Shown piece by piece: positions 36,447 through 46,379 of a stretch of 64,000 nt of DNA (positions within the stretch are counted from its first letter, which is position 1; the number at the start of each line of letters is the position of its first letter). A model generated the notes under the pieces. That model ran no database searches. It worked only from the letters and a program-made list of their open reading frames with translations, and was not told the origin of the DNA. Made by a program: the position numbers and the translations under genes. The DNA comes from Caldisericum exile. GTDB taxonomy: Bacteria; Caldisericota; Caldisericia; Caldisericales; Caldisericaceae. The stretch covers positions 27,921-91,920 of the forward strand of contig DYKR01000002.1 of assembly GCA_020722505.1 (NCBI GenBank). Direction: 5' to 3'.

Positions 36447-37255
36447 TTTTAGAATTCCCGATTTTTGGAGAAGACTTTGATCATCTTGGAGATGCAACTT
36501 TAAGAATAAGGGAGTCACTTCTAAAAGCACTTAATACACCCATTTTAAATGCGAGCAAAAGTAGAGAAAAAGAAATTGTAAGAAAATCTGGCATCTGCCT
36601 CTATGAAGCCGAAGCAAATATAGTGATACACGCAAAGTTTGGTTTTATTAAAACAATACTATACAAGCAAAAAATTGTCTCAATTGCAAAAGACATAGGA
36701 CCAGGGATAAAAAACCTCATTCTTGCTTTAAAACCTGGTTATTCAACGGCATCGGAAAAAGCAAGAATGCTTGGGTTTGGTGCAGGTATGGGCCTTAAGA
36801 ATATCGAAAAAATTTCTGATTTTTTCTTCTTAATCTCCACATTTGGAAAAGGGACATACCTTCTTTTCGAAGTTTGGAGAAACAATACTACTCTTGGAGG
36901 TGTCAAAATGAAAATAAGAAAGTTAATAGAAGAATTAAAACTTGAAGTGCTTACAAATTTCACCGAAAAAGATTTAGATAAAATAGTAGAAGAAGCTTAC
37001 ACTTGCGATTTACTGAGCAATGTTCTTTCAAAGGCTGAAGAAGAAACTACTTGGATAACTGTTCAATCTAACATCAATGTAGTAGGTGTTGCAACAATTA
37101 AGAGGATACCGATTATTATAGTTACTGAGAGTAATACCCCTGAAGAAGAAACTTTAAAAAAGGCTGAGTTAAACTCAATCATCATCGCAAGAACTAAACT
37201 ATCATCTTTTGAGATATCTGGACAACTATACAACTTACTTAAAAAACAGAATTAA
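36428..37255 (+). CDS. RsbT-like HATPase fused in frame to a C-terminal DRTGG domain
   Basis: YEAEANIVIHA, KDIGPGI, GYSTASEKARMLGFGAGMGLKNIEKIS; C-terminal KIRKLIEELKLEVL...DLLSNVLSKAEEETTWITVQSNINVVGVA...TPEEETLKKAELNSIIIARTKLSSFEISGQL. Confidence 0.8.
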   Translation: MEDTILVLEFPIFGEDFDHLGDATLRIRESLLKALNTPILNASKSREKEIVRKSGICLYEAEANIVIHAKFGFIKTILYKQKIVSIAKDIGPGIKNLILALKPGYSTASEKARMLGFGAGMGLKNIEKISDFFFLISTFGKGTYLLFEVWRNNTTLGGVKMKIRKLIEELKLEVLTNFTEKDLDKIVEEAYTCDLLSNVLSKAEEETTWITVQSNINVVGVATIKRIPIIIVTESNTPEEETLKKAELNSIIIARTKLSSFEISGQLYNLLKKQN

Positions 37256-40032
37256 ATCATTTCTTCTATTGAAATAATCCTTGTGTTTTGATAATTTTTT
37301 ATTTTTGGATTATCATCAACAACAACATCAGAAACTCGAATCTTCTTAGCAATTAAAATATTGAAGGCTGTTGTAATATTACTTCCAATTCTCTTTGCAA
37401 TATCCTCTGCAAGCCTTTCTTCAATCTGCGAGAGAGCAATAACAGCAGGCTTATAACCACCTTCTAAAATAATGTCGTTAATCTTGGCTTTTTCTGAAGC
37501 AGCAACAAATGCCCTATTTAAAATATTATCTTTTTCGGATTTGCTTAATTTATCGTTTTCAAAAATCTTTCTAAAAGAGGCTGCATCGATAACGAATCTA
37601 TCTTTAAGTTCAATTTTAACATGCGGTTCACTTATTAACTTTTCTTCTTTTGCTTTACTGACATCTTCTTTTATAGGTTCGGCAGCTTCTTTCTTTTCGG
37701 TTTGCTCTTGCTTTTCCTTCTCTAACTTAGACAAAAGCTCATCAAAAGTAGATCTAAATTGTTCCTTTTGGGAAGACTCCTTCTTTTCCTCCGCTACCTC
37801 TTCTACCTTTTTTACTTCTTCAGTTTTTTTCAAAGTTTCAGTATCTTCAGGAGGTTGCGCAAAATCTGCAAAAGAAACTTCTTCAACTGCTTCTACAGGC
37901 TTAGTTTGAGGGACTTCCTCTTTTTCTTTTACTTCTTCTACTTTTATAATAGGCTTTTCTTCCTTTTTCTCTGAAGGTTTAATAATCTTTGTAGGTTCAA
38001 TAATAGGTTTTTCGCCAAATCTTTTCTGCGGGATTGGTCTAAGGATTTTCTCTTCTTTAACTATTTGCTCCTCTGCTATTTTTTTACCCTCTTTAACAGG
38101 GGCTTTTTCTTCAGGCTTTAATTTTATAACAGGAACTTCAGCTTTTTCTTCAACAGGTTTTGCTCCCTCAACTGGTTTTTCAATTTCCCTTATTTCGATA
38201 TCTTTAACATCAAAAACAATGGGTTTCTTTTTTATTTCTTTAAAAGAAACTTCTTTTATTTTTTTATTATGCCTTTTAGGGAATAAAATTACTAAAAGAA
38301 TTAATAAAACTGCTAAGGATATAATAGAGGAAATTAAGTCTGGAGTTAAATTTGGAAGATAATTTTTTGTGTAATTGTAAATCTGTAAAGATAAAGGCTT
38401 AAGAAATTCAAGGATTTTTAGTGAAATATTTTTAAAAAAAGAAGCAATAATGCTGAATGTATAAGCTACATCAAAACCACTAAACGTATTTTTAAAGAAT
38501 TCCATTATTTTCCCCACTATTGATAGTATAGTACCTTTTACCTTTTCTAATAAACTTTTTTCCTGGGTAGACTCGTTATCTGAAGGACTAGGGTTATTTA
38601 CAGTGTTATTTCCACTCTCTTGAGATGGGGCAACAGTTGAGATTTTTATAAACTCAGAAGTTTTATAGGGAATAAGAGTGCTAAATATCTCTCTATTTTT
38701 TGCAATACCAAGGTCAAATACCACAATTTGCTTGTTGGATGATATATCAACTCTTGAAAAACTTTCATTAAACAAGAACTCTTTTTTCTCATATGCGCCT
38801 TGCGTATATTTTGACCCATTGGCATAAAAAGAAGTATCGTCGCTTACTGGAATGACAACAACTCTTCTTTTTCTCTCACCATAGATGTTTGTAACCTTAC
38901 CAGCCCTAAAATCATACTTAGTAAAATTGTTAAACCCTGGTAACTGTTCTGCATCCGTATTACCATAAACACCGTAAGTATAAATCACAACAGATTTTGA
39001 AGCATTTACCTTTACCGGAACCATCTTTAATGGGTTATTCCCAGTTTTATCTAACTGTGTTTCAAAATACTCAAAATCATTAACATCCTTAAGAGTAAAA
39101 GTTTTCTTTACGCCACCAAATTCAACGCTAATTTCTGTATCTTTAAATATAGATGATACTCCAAACCCTCCAAAAGATTCAAATTCTAAATTTCCAAGTC
39201 CCAAAATAGTTGCAAAAACATTATCTGAAGCATAACCATATTCAACCAAAACAGGCTTATCAGAGGAAATAATGTAAAAACCTTCTTTTAGGTTAGTATT
39301 CATGTAGAAAGAACCTTCAGCAATGTCGCTTTCGGTTACAATTTTGCCTTCACTATCTTCAACTCTTATATGGGCATTATCTTGAGTAAAAATAAAAAGA
39401 AACTTCGGGATATAAATTCCAAAATACGCACCATAGAGAGAAGAAATATCGTCAGAAGAATTCTTATCAAAAGGAGCAGTTAAAGTCGAAATACTTACTA
39501 AAACAGGTCTATTAGAGACTAATTCATAGACTCCGTCTTCCAATAATTTAATGGTTTTAAAACCCTTCTCATTAAGAATAATATCAAAATAAATTTTATT
39601 AGTATCTTTCTTTATAATTTTTACGTTGTTATCGGAAGAAGGGGAGAAAACATTCACGTTACATGAAGTGGGTATAATAAAATGAGTTCCATAGTAATCG
39701 GGAACGAAAAATTCAACATACTGAGGGTTTGAAACACCATAGGCAAGTTTTAAGTTTTTCTTCTCTAAAGGACTAAAATTCAAATAAGTTTTAAAAATTA
39801 TTGTATTTCCTTTTTCTGTAAAGGAAAGGGGAAGTCTATTTTGACCATCTAAAAGTTCAAAACCCGTTAGTCCATTAAAAACCGACTTATCAATACTAAA
39901 GGAAACAGTTTTTGCAACCTTTATGTTCAATGTATTTTCAAAGACAATATTAACTACAGATTGAGATCGTGATGTATGCACGTAACCAAAAACTAATACA
40001 CAAATAAGAGCAAAAATAATAAACTTTTTCAT
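37252..40032 (-). CDS. Large uncharacterised single-pass membrane protein (beta-rich extracytoplasmic region, TM, long charged linker, C-terminal globular domain)
   Basis: Signal peptide; TM ISSIISLAVLLILLVILF followed by KRHNKK; E/K/P-rich linker; C-terminal RFVIDAASFRKIFENDK...NTRIISIEEMI. Confidence 0.75.
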   Translation of the reverse strand: MKKFIIFALICVLVFGYVHTSRSQSVVNIVFENTLNIKVAKTVSFSIDKSVFNGLTGFELLDGQNRLPLSFTEKGNTIIFKTYLNFSPLEKKNLKLAYGVSNPQYVEFFVPDYYGTHFIIPTSCNVNVFSPSSDNNVKIIKKDTNKIYFDIILNEKGFKTIKLLEDGVYELVSNRPVLVSISTLTAPFDKNSSDDISSLYGAYFGIYIPKFLFIFTQDNAHIRVEDSEGKIVTESDIAEGSFYMNTNLKEGFYIISSDKPVLVEYGYASDNVFATILGLGNLEFESFGGFGVSSIFKDTEISVEFGGVKKTFTLKDVNDFEYFETQLDKTGNNPLKMVPVKVNASKSVVIYTYGVYGNTDAEQLPGFNNFTKYDFRAGKVTNIYGERKRRVVVIPVSDDTSFYANGSKYTQGAYEKKEFLFNESFSRVDISSNKQIVVFDLGIAKNREIFSTLIPYKTSEFIKISTVAPSQESGNNTVNNPSPSDNESTQEKSLLEKVKGTILSIVGKIMEFFKNTFSGFDVAYTFSIIASFFKNISLKILEFLKPLSLQIYNYTKNYLPNLTPDLISSIISLAVLLILLVILFPKRHNKKIKEVSFKEIKKKPIVFDVKDIEIREIEKPVEGAKPVEEKAEVPVIKLKPEEKAPVKEGKKIAEEQIVKEEKILRPIPQKRFGEKPIIEPTKIIKPSEKKEEKPIIKVEEVKEKEEVPQTKPVEAVEEVSFADFAQPPEDTETLKKTEEVKKVEEVAEEKKESSQKEQFRSTFDELLSKLEKEKQEQTEKKEAAEPIKEDVSKAKEEKLISEPHVKIELKDRFVIDAASFRKIFENDKLSKSEKDNILNRAFVAASEKAKINDIILEGGYKPAVIALSQIEERLAEDIAKRIGSNITTAFNILIAKKIRVSDVVVDDNPKIKNYQNTRIISIEEMI

Positions 40033-40069
40033 TACTTCCCCTTTTTTATTTTACTATGAAAAATAAAAA

Positions 40070-40363
40070 TTAGGAAGGAGATTTTTCTGCTTCCTCCATA
40101 ATCGCCTTAACTTTATCTGCCACCTCTTTTCCACCCACAGAACAAGCATCGTAGGGAGCTCTTTTTTCAGCAATTGCTTCGGCACAAGGATGACAACCAG
40201 GAAATCCGCAGGCTCCGCATTCTCCATGTGGTAACACCTCATAAATTGCGGAGACTAAAGGACTTTCTTCAACTTTAAATTTTTCTGCAAATACTCCAAT
40301 TAACGCTCCAAACAAAGCTCCTAACACACCTAAAGTGCCTACAGAAACCAACAAATCTTTCAT
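40070..40363 (-). CDS. rnfB: RnfB-like subunit, truncated to TM plus single Fe-S (4Fe-4S_ASC) domain
   Basis: N-terminal TM, LPHGECGACGFPGCHPCAEAIAEKRAPYDACSVGG; stops after 97 aa. Confidence 0.88.
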   Translation of the reverse strand: MKDLLVSVGTLGVLGALFGALIGVFAEKFKVEESPLVSAIYEVLPHGECGACGFPGCHPCAEAIAEKRAPYDACSVGGKEVADKVKAIMEEAEKSPS

Positions 40364-40372
40364 ACTACACCT

Positions 40373-40963
40373 CTATTTTATTATCCCGCTAAAGCCTAAA
40401 AATGCAAGGGAAAGAATACCAGAAATCATAAAGGCGATTGCCTTCCCTTTAAAAAACGAAGGTAAATCAGAATTCCTTAATCTTTCCCTAATGCCTGCAA
40501 GAAGTAACATGGCAATTGCATAACCAGTTGCTATACCAAAGCCAGAAACAATTGATTCAACAAAATCGTATTTGGTCATTGAGTTGATAAATGTTACACC
40601 AAGTATAAGACAGTTTGTTGCAATAAGTGGAAGGTAAATACCCATTGCTTTATATAGATTTGGAGAAGCCTTTTTAATGTATAGCTCAACAAGTCCAACA
40701 AAAGAACCAATCACAAGAATAAATGCTGTAATTTGAAGAGCTGGTTGAAGCCCTGTAGGTATAAGAATCCAGTTATCAATCATCCAGGCAAGAATCGAAG
40801 AAGAAACCGTTACAAAAATTACTGCAAAGCTCATTCCAATTGAAGATGAAAGGTTATCGGTTAATCCTATGTAAGAACACAAACCAAGAAACTGAATAAG
40901 AATTATGTTATTAATTATGCTTGAAGAAATAAATATCTTTATAAGATTTTCTAAATAACTCAT
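40373..40963 (-). CDS. rnfA: Electron transport complex subunit RnfA
   Basis: NNIILIQFLGLCSYIGLTDNLSSSIGMSFAVIFV, LIATNCLILG. Confidence 0.92.
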   Translation of the reverse strand: MSYLENLIKIFISSSIINNIILIQFLGLCSYIGLTDNLSSSIGMSFAVIFVTVSSSILAWMIDNWILIPTGLQPALQITAFILVIGSFVGLVELYIKKASPNLYKAMGIYLPLIATNCLILGVTFINSMTKYDFVESIVSGFGIATGYAIAMLLLAGIRERLRNSDLPSFFKGKAIAFMISGILSLAFLGFSGIIK

Positions 40964-41562
40964 TTCTTACCTCCCTTTTGCTTGAGGTATGTTTCAATTG
41001 CACCAGTTAAAATTCCAACAAAAATAAAACCTGCTGGCGGAAGAATCATAAGAAGCATAGGTTGATAACTTTCGGGCATTATTTGGATACCTGCAAGAGT
41101 TCCTTTTCCAATTAGTTCCCTTCCTATAGCAATAGTAACAAGCACCAAACCATAACCAATAGTGTTCCCTATTCCATCAAGAAGCGAATCAAAAATACCA
41201 TTTTTATAGGCAAAAGCTTCGGCTCTTCCAATGATAATACAGTTTACAACTACAAGAAGAATGTAGAGTTTAATGACCTGGTATATTGGATTAAAAAACG
41301 CCCGAGATAACAAAGCCGCAATAGTTGTAAAAGCAGCAATTACGCTTACAAAGATGGGGACTCTTAATTCGTTAGGAATAATTTTTCTCATGGCTGAGAT
41401 TAAAACGTTTGATGGAATCTGCACTAATGCAAAAACAAAAGTCATAAGAAGTGCACTTTTAACGGAGTTAGAAACCGCAATAACCGAACACAAACCTATC
41501 GAAATTATAAGAACAGGGTTATTTGGTATTATTGCATCCCAAATGATTTTTAATTTTTTCAT
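40960..41562 (-). CDS. rnfE: Electron transport complex subunit RnfE
   Basis: NPVLIISIGLCSVIAVSNSVKSALLM, VVNCIIIGRAEAFA. Confidence 0.92.
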   Translation of the reverse strand: MKKLKIIWDAIIPNNPVLIISIGLCSVIAVSNSVKSALLMTFVFALVQIPSNVLISAMRKIIPNELRVPIFVSVIAAFTTIAALLSRAFFNPIYQVIKLYILLVVVNCIIIGRAEAFAYKNGIFDSLLDGIGNTIGYGLVLVTIAIGRELIGKGTLAGIQIMPESYQPMLLMILPPAGFIFVGILTGAIETYLKQKGGKK

Positions 41563-42158
41563 TGGTGAGCCTCCTTTAAATATTGAAGAAACGACTCCCC
41601 TGCAACTTTAGCACCTGTAGATATCGCCTTAGAAGTAATTGTTGCACCAGTTATCGCAATTATATCTTCTTTTGGGATTAATTTTTCTTTTTCAACATTC
41701 TTACCCTTGAATTGACCTAAAAATGTTATCTTGTTTTTCTTATCAACATAGTAAGAAGGGTTATCAGCGTTAGCGCCCAAGCCAGCCGTCTCCTGAATTG
41801 ATAAAATCGTTATTCCAGAAATTGTTCCGTCTTTTTTAACTCCCACAAGCATCTTAATGGGTGCTTGAGACCCTGCAACTGCAACTGTTAAAACCCCTCC
41901 TTCAATCGAATTAGAGTTTTTATCCTTCACAAGAAATGTATCAAGAATCTGAACAGAAGAATCCAATGATTGGATGGGATCTTTAAGTTTTACAAATTCA
42001 TAATTACCACTAAATACGTTTTGCAATCCTTCCTGCAGTGCTCTCTCATCTTGAAGTTTAATAATAGGATCCGTTATTTGAAAAACTACCGCTAAAGCTA
42101 AACCAATAATTGCAGCGATTATACCAAAATTCAAAGCGAACTTAAGCACATTTTTCAT
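41559..42158 (-). CDS. rnfG: Electron transport complex subunit RnfG
   Basis: ILSIQETAGLGANADN and flavinylation-type AITGATITSKA. Confidence 0.9.
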   Translation of the reverse strand: MKNVLKFALNFGIIAAIIGLALAVVFQITDPIIKLQDERALQEGLQNVFSGNYEFVKLKDPIQSLDSSVQILDTFLVKDKNSNSIEGGVLTVAVAGSQAPIKMLVGVKKDGTISGITILSIQETAGLGANADNPSYYVDKKNKITFLGQFKGKNVEKEKLIPKEDIIAITGATITSKAISTGAKVAGESFLQYLKEAHQ

Positions 42159-43159
42159 TTTGACACCTCTTTTTTAGGAAAAACACCATAAACTCTTGGC
42201 ATAACCTTATCAAAATACGGAACTAAAGCATTACCTAAAAGAATTGAAAACATTACACCTTCTGGGTAAGCAGCAAACTGACGGATTATAACGGTCAAAA
42301 TGCCAAGAAATATGCCATAATAAACCTTACCAAGTGGTGTTATTGGAGATGAACTATAGTCAGTTGCCATGAAAAATGCGCCGAGAAATAGACCACCAGC
42401 AAAGATTGAAAACACTGGGTCTCTACCAAAAATAAATGACAAAACGAAAACAGTTGTGATATAAAAAGTAGGAATTTTCCAATCAATGACTTTTCTTATA
42501 AATAGATAAATAGCTCCTATTAAAAGAAGAAGTGCTGAAGTTTCTCCAATACTACCACCCACAGTGCCAAAGAAAAGAGAAGTATACAAGTTTAGTTTGC
42601 TGCCAAATTCAGAAATAAGTTGAGAATAACTTTGTAATTGAACTACATTCAAAGGAGTTGCCGATGTAACGGTATCGAGGTTTAAAATTCTGAAAGGAAA
42701 TCCTATGAAAAACCGTGGTTTATCCCATGTAGTCATATAGGTAGGCCAAGAAACCATTAGAACAGCTCTTCCTACAAGAGCAGGGTTGAATGGGTTTGAG
42801 CCAATTCCACCAAAAATCATCTTTCCAAGTAAAATTCCTGAAAATGCCCCTACTACAACCATCCACCATGGAGAGCTCGGCGGTAGAGTCATCGCAAATA
42901 AAACACCAGTCACAACCGCAGAAAAATCTTTTAGTGATGACTTTTTATGAAATAGAAGATTGCCCACATATTCTGCAAGAATTGAAGAAACTATCGAAAC
43001 CAAATAAACAACAATTACTTTCCCACCAAAAATAAAAACACTTCCAACCACTGCTGGGATTAAAGCTAAAACAACATCTCTCATGATGGAGGAAGTATTC
43101 ACCTTATCCCTTATGTGAGGGGCAGCATTAACAACAAGATCGATATCATAGTTAGCCAT
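42155..43159 (-). CDS. rnfD: Electron transport complex subunit RnfD
   Basis: Multi-TM; FMN site SATPLN; start moved to MANYDIDLVV with SD AGGAGG. Confidence 0.92.
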   Translation of the reverse strand: MANYDIDLVVNAAPHIRDKVNTSSIMRDVVLALIPAVVGSVFIFGGKVIVVYLVSIVSSILAEYVGNLLFHKKSSLKDFSAVVTGVLFAMTLPPSSPWWMVVVGAFSGILLGKMIFGGIGSNPFNPALVGRAVLMVSWPTYMTTWDKPRFFIGFPFRILNLDTVTSATPLNVVQLQSYSQLISEFGSKLNLYTSLFFGTVGGSIGETSALLLLIGAIYLFIRKVIDWKIPTFYITTVFVLSFIFGRDPVFSIFAGGLFLGAFFMATDYSSSPITPLGKVYYGIFLGILTVIIRQFAAYPEGVMFSILLGNALVPYFDKVMPRVYGVFPKKEVSK

Positions 43160-44564
43160 TTTTTTCCTCCTTCTGAGACATTTCCTTTTCTTTTTGTCGT
43201 TGTTGCTTGAGTTTCTCAAAGGCAGCTTGTTTTGCAGCTTCAATTTTCTTCTGCTTAATAATTGCTTGTTTTACACTCTTAATGTTTTCGGTCAAATGTC
43301 TTTTTGAAGGACAAACATAGGAACAAACTCCACATTCTATGCAATCAAGAGCACGGAGCCTTTCTGCTTCTTGCAAATCTTTTCTTCTTGAAGCATGGTC
43401 AATAAGAACAGGCATAAGTCCCATAGGGCAACTATCAACACAACTTGCACATCTTATACAAGACAATTCTTCCTGCGGAGCCATTTCCAAGGCTTTCTCA
43501 CCAAACATAAGAATACCTGAAGTTCCTTTAATTACAGGCACATCGACAGATGCCTGGGCAATTCCCGTCATTGGGCCACCAAATATGAGTTTTCTTAATT
43601 TCCTATTGAGCCCAAGAGTATCAATGATAAAACTTGCAGGCGTTCCAATACGCACTATAAAATTACCCTTTTTCTCAACAGCATCACCTGAAACGGTAAT
43701 GCCTCTTCCAATTACAGGTTTATCTTCCAATATAGCCTCAGTTATTGCCTTCAAAGTCTGGACATTCTGCACAACAACACCAACATTCAAAGGCAACCCT
43801 CCCGAAGGAACTTCTCTATTAAGCACTGCTTTTATGAGTTGCTTTTCGCCTCCTTGAGGATATTTTGTTTTAACAAGAACAACCTCAATATTTGATAAAC
43901 CCATTTCTTGCACTTTCTTATGAAGAAGTAAAGCTGCACCTTCTTTATTTTCTTCGACTGCTATAATACCCCTTTTTGCACCAGTAATCTGCATCTCGAT
44001 GAGAATACCTTTGATGATTTTTTCAGGGTATTCAAGCATAACCCTATTGTCAACAGTTAAATAAGGCTCGCATTCTGCTCCATTTCCAATGATCGTATCA
44101 ATTACTTTATTTGGTGGAGGAGAGAGTTTTACTGCTGTAGGAAAAGCTGCTCCTCCCAATCCCACGATACCTTTGTCTCTAATGATTTTTAAAATCTCTT
44201 CCTTTGGTAAATCATTAAAAGAGTCTCTTTTACTAAGTTCAACCCATTCGTCTTTGTAGTCGTTTTCAATTACAACACATTTTCCTTTTGTGCCGTTAGG
44301 CAAAAGTCTATCCTCAATTGCTAAAACTTTTCCAGATACCGAAGCATGCACTGGAGCTGCAACAAACTGGTTAGTATCACCAATTTTTTGACCAACCTTT
44401 ACGTAATCCCCAACTGAAACAAGGGGATTATTTGGTGCACCTGTATGTTGTTGCAAAGGAATAACAACAACCGGAGGAGACTTAAATACTTCAAACGGAA
44501 AGTCTTTTGTAATTTTACTTTCATCGGGGTGAACACCACCCGGAGAGTAAGTAAATACTTTCAT
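43152..44564 (-). CDS. rnfC: Electron transport complex subunit RnfC
   Basis: GGVHPDESK, GLGGAAFPTAVKL, CIRCASCVDSCP and CIECGVCSYVCP. Confidence 0.95.
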   Translation of the reverse strand: MKVFTYSPGGVHPDESKITKDFPFEVFKSPPVVVIPLQQHTGAPNNPLVSVGDYVKVGQKIGDTNQFVAAPVHASVSGKVLAIEDRLLPNGTKGKCVVIENDYKDEWVELSKRDSFNDLPKEEILKIIRDKGIVGLGGAAFPTAVKLSPPPNKVIDTIIGNGAECEPYLTVDNRVMLEYPEKIIKGILIEMQITGAKRGIIAVEENKEGAALLLHKKVQEMGLSNIEVVLVKTKYPQGGEKQLIKAVLNREVPSGGLPLNVGVVVQNVQTLKAITEAILEDKPVIGRGITVSGDAVEKKGNFIVRIGTPASFIIDTLGLNRKLRKLIFGGPMTGIAQASVDVPVIKGTSGILMFGEKALEMAPQEELSCIRCASCVDSCPMGLMPVLIDHASRRKDLQEAERLRALDCIECGVCSYVCPSKRHLTENIKSVKQAIIKQKKIEAAKQAAFEKLKQQRQKEKEMSQKEEKNG

Positions 44565-44567
44565 ACA

Positions 44568-45044
44568 TCACTCCTTCCCTTCAAAGATAAAGCCGCAGTA
44601 AGGGCAAATTTTTGCATCTTTTTCAATTATTGCTCCACATTTAGGACATTTCTTTCTTAATTGGGTAAAACAATGCGGACAAAATAAATAGTCACTTTTT
44701 ACCTCTTCCCCACAAATAGGACACTTATAAACTTCTTTACTAATCATTAACTGATAATATTTTTTCTGTAGCGATAAAACCTCCTTTCTTTCATTATCTT
44801 CTCTTATTTCATCAAGAGTATAAGGACTCCTTACCATTAGATAAAAAATAAGCGGAATAATGCCTCCCAAAAGGATTGAGGAAATAACCCATCCTATACT
44901 TTTTCCACCACGGTTTTTACTATCGTTATAGATGAAAAGTGCAATTGCAAAGTTAAGGATTACAAATGCTAAAACAATTAAATAGATCTCTGTTTTTGAC
45001 AGAACAGGCAAAAAAATTGAAAGGCTATCTAATATTTTACCCAT
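44568..45044 (-). CDS. Membrane protein with double zinc ribbon
   Basis: Two TM segments then CPICGEEVKSDYLFCPHC...CPKCGAIIEKDAKICPYCG. Confidence 0.8.
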   Translation of the reverse strand: MGKILDSLSIFLPVLSKTEIYLIVLAFVILNFAIALFIYNDSKNRGGKSIGWVISSILLGGIIPLIFYLMVRSPYTLDEIREDNERKEVLSLQKKYYQLMISKEVYKCPICGEEVKSDYLFCPHCFTQLRKKCPKCGAIIEKDAKICPYCGFIFEGKE

Positions 45045-45050
45045 ACATTC

Positions 45051-46379
45051 TTAGTATACCAATTTTGAGCCAAAAGTGAAAATATTTTCAAGAGAACGAA
45101 CAAATCCAACAAGATAAAGAGAACCAGTTATAAGAAGGATATCATCTTCTTTAAGAGAATCTTTGGTATCAAAATAGGCTTTTCTCGGGTTTTCTATTAC
45201 ATCAATCATGCTTTCTTTAAAAAACAACCTTGCGGTATTGTAAATTTCATATGGATTCAACGCTCTTGAATAGGAGTTTGGGACGGTGGTAATCACAAGT
45301 TTATCAACAATATCTTTTATATTCGATAAAAAAGAAAAGACGTTTTTATCACTTAACATCGAAAATAATAGCGTTATTTTTTTATCCGTTAAGTTTTTAA
45401 TAGTATCACTCAAAATTTTTGAAGAGGCATCGTTATGAGCACCATCAATTATCACAAGAGGGTTTTTATGGATAACTTCAAATCTTCCAGGCCAAAAACT
45501 CGATTCAATGCCCATTAGAATATCATCTTTTGAGATATTTACATTGCTTACCAAAATCGACTGAATGGCAATTGAAGCATCAATAATCTCAAAATATCCT
45601 AAATTATGTAGTTTTATTTCATTTAGCCTAAAACCATGTGAAAGTGAAACAAAATCAAACACTTGGAAATCATTGTAAACTTTAATATTTCTAAATTCAA
45701 AATCCTTTCCCAAAATAAAATACGGAGATTTGTTAATTTTTGCCTCATTTAGTATAACTTCTTTTGCTTCTTCGTCTTTTACACCAATTACAACTGGGCG
45801 GTTTTCTTTTATGATCTTTGACTTTTCAAAGGCGATTTCTTTAAGTGTATTCCCAAGATATTTTTGGTGATCAAAACTTATATCAGTAATAACACTTACA
45901 AGAGGTGATTTTATAACATTTGTAGCATCAAGCCGACCTCCAAGGCCAACCTCAATCACACCGAAATCAACACTATTTTTAAGAAAATACAAAAATGCTA
46001 TGATGGTAAAAGTTTCAAAAGTAGAAGGAAGTTTTTCTCTATCAAGATTTTTCAATATTTCCCAAAGAGCCTCCCAGATTAAAACAAATTCTTTAGGAGA
46101 AATGAGTTCACCGTTAATATTAATCCTTTCAAGGGTTGAAAATAGCGATGGAGAGACATACATTCCAACTTTATAACCATGCCTTTTCAATATTGAAGTA
46201 ATAAAATTCGTTGTAGAGCCTTTGCCTTTTGTTCCAGTTACATGAAAATAGGGTACTTTGCTCTCTGGATTACCAAGCGCATCAAGTACCCCTTTTATAT
46301 TTTCCAATCCATACTTAGCAGGTTGGTTTAACCTGCCTCCTAACTTAAAGATTTCGTCTAAACTCTCCTTGAGCCTCAC
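45051..46379 (-). CDS. folC: Folylpolyglutamate synthase/dihydrofolate synthase
   Basis: VTGTKGKGSTTNFITSIL, VIEVGLGGRLDATNV, IDGAHNDASSKIL. Confidence 0.93.
   Translation of the reverse strand: MRLKESLDEIFKLGGRLNQPAKYGLENIKGVLDALGNPESKVPYFHVTGTKGKGSTTNFITSILKRHGYKVGMYVSPSLFSTLERININGELISPKEFVLIWEALWEILKNLDREKLPSTFETFTIIAFLYFLKNSVDFGVIEVGLGGRLDATNVIKSPLVSVITDISFDHQKYLGNTLKEIAFEKSKIIKENRPVVIGVKDEEAKEVILNEAKINKSPYFILGKDFEFRNIKVYNDFQVFDFVSLSHGFRLNEIKLHNLGYFEIIDASIAIQSILVSNVNISKDDILMGIESSFWPGRFEVIHKNPLVIIDGAHNDASSKILSDTIKNLTDKKITLLFSMLSDKNVFSFLSNIKDIVDKLVITTVPNSYSRALNPYEIYNTARLFFKESMIDVIENPRKAYFDTKDSLKEDDILLITGSLYLVGFVRSLENIFTFGSKLVY

Noticed and set aside
40054-40242. Alternative minus-strand frame overlapping rnfB, considered as a frameshifted RnfB ferredoxin domain
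   Set aside because: Its translation contains no CxxCxxCxxxC motif, so it does not rescue the missing RnfB domains.
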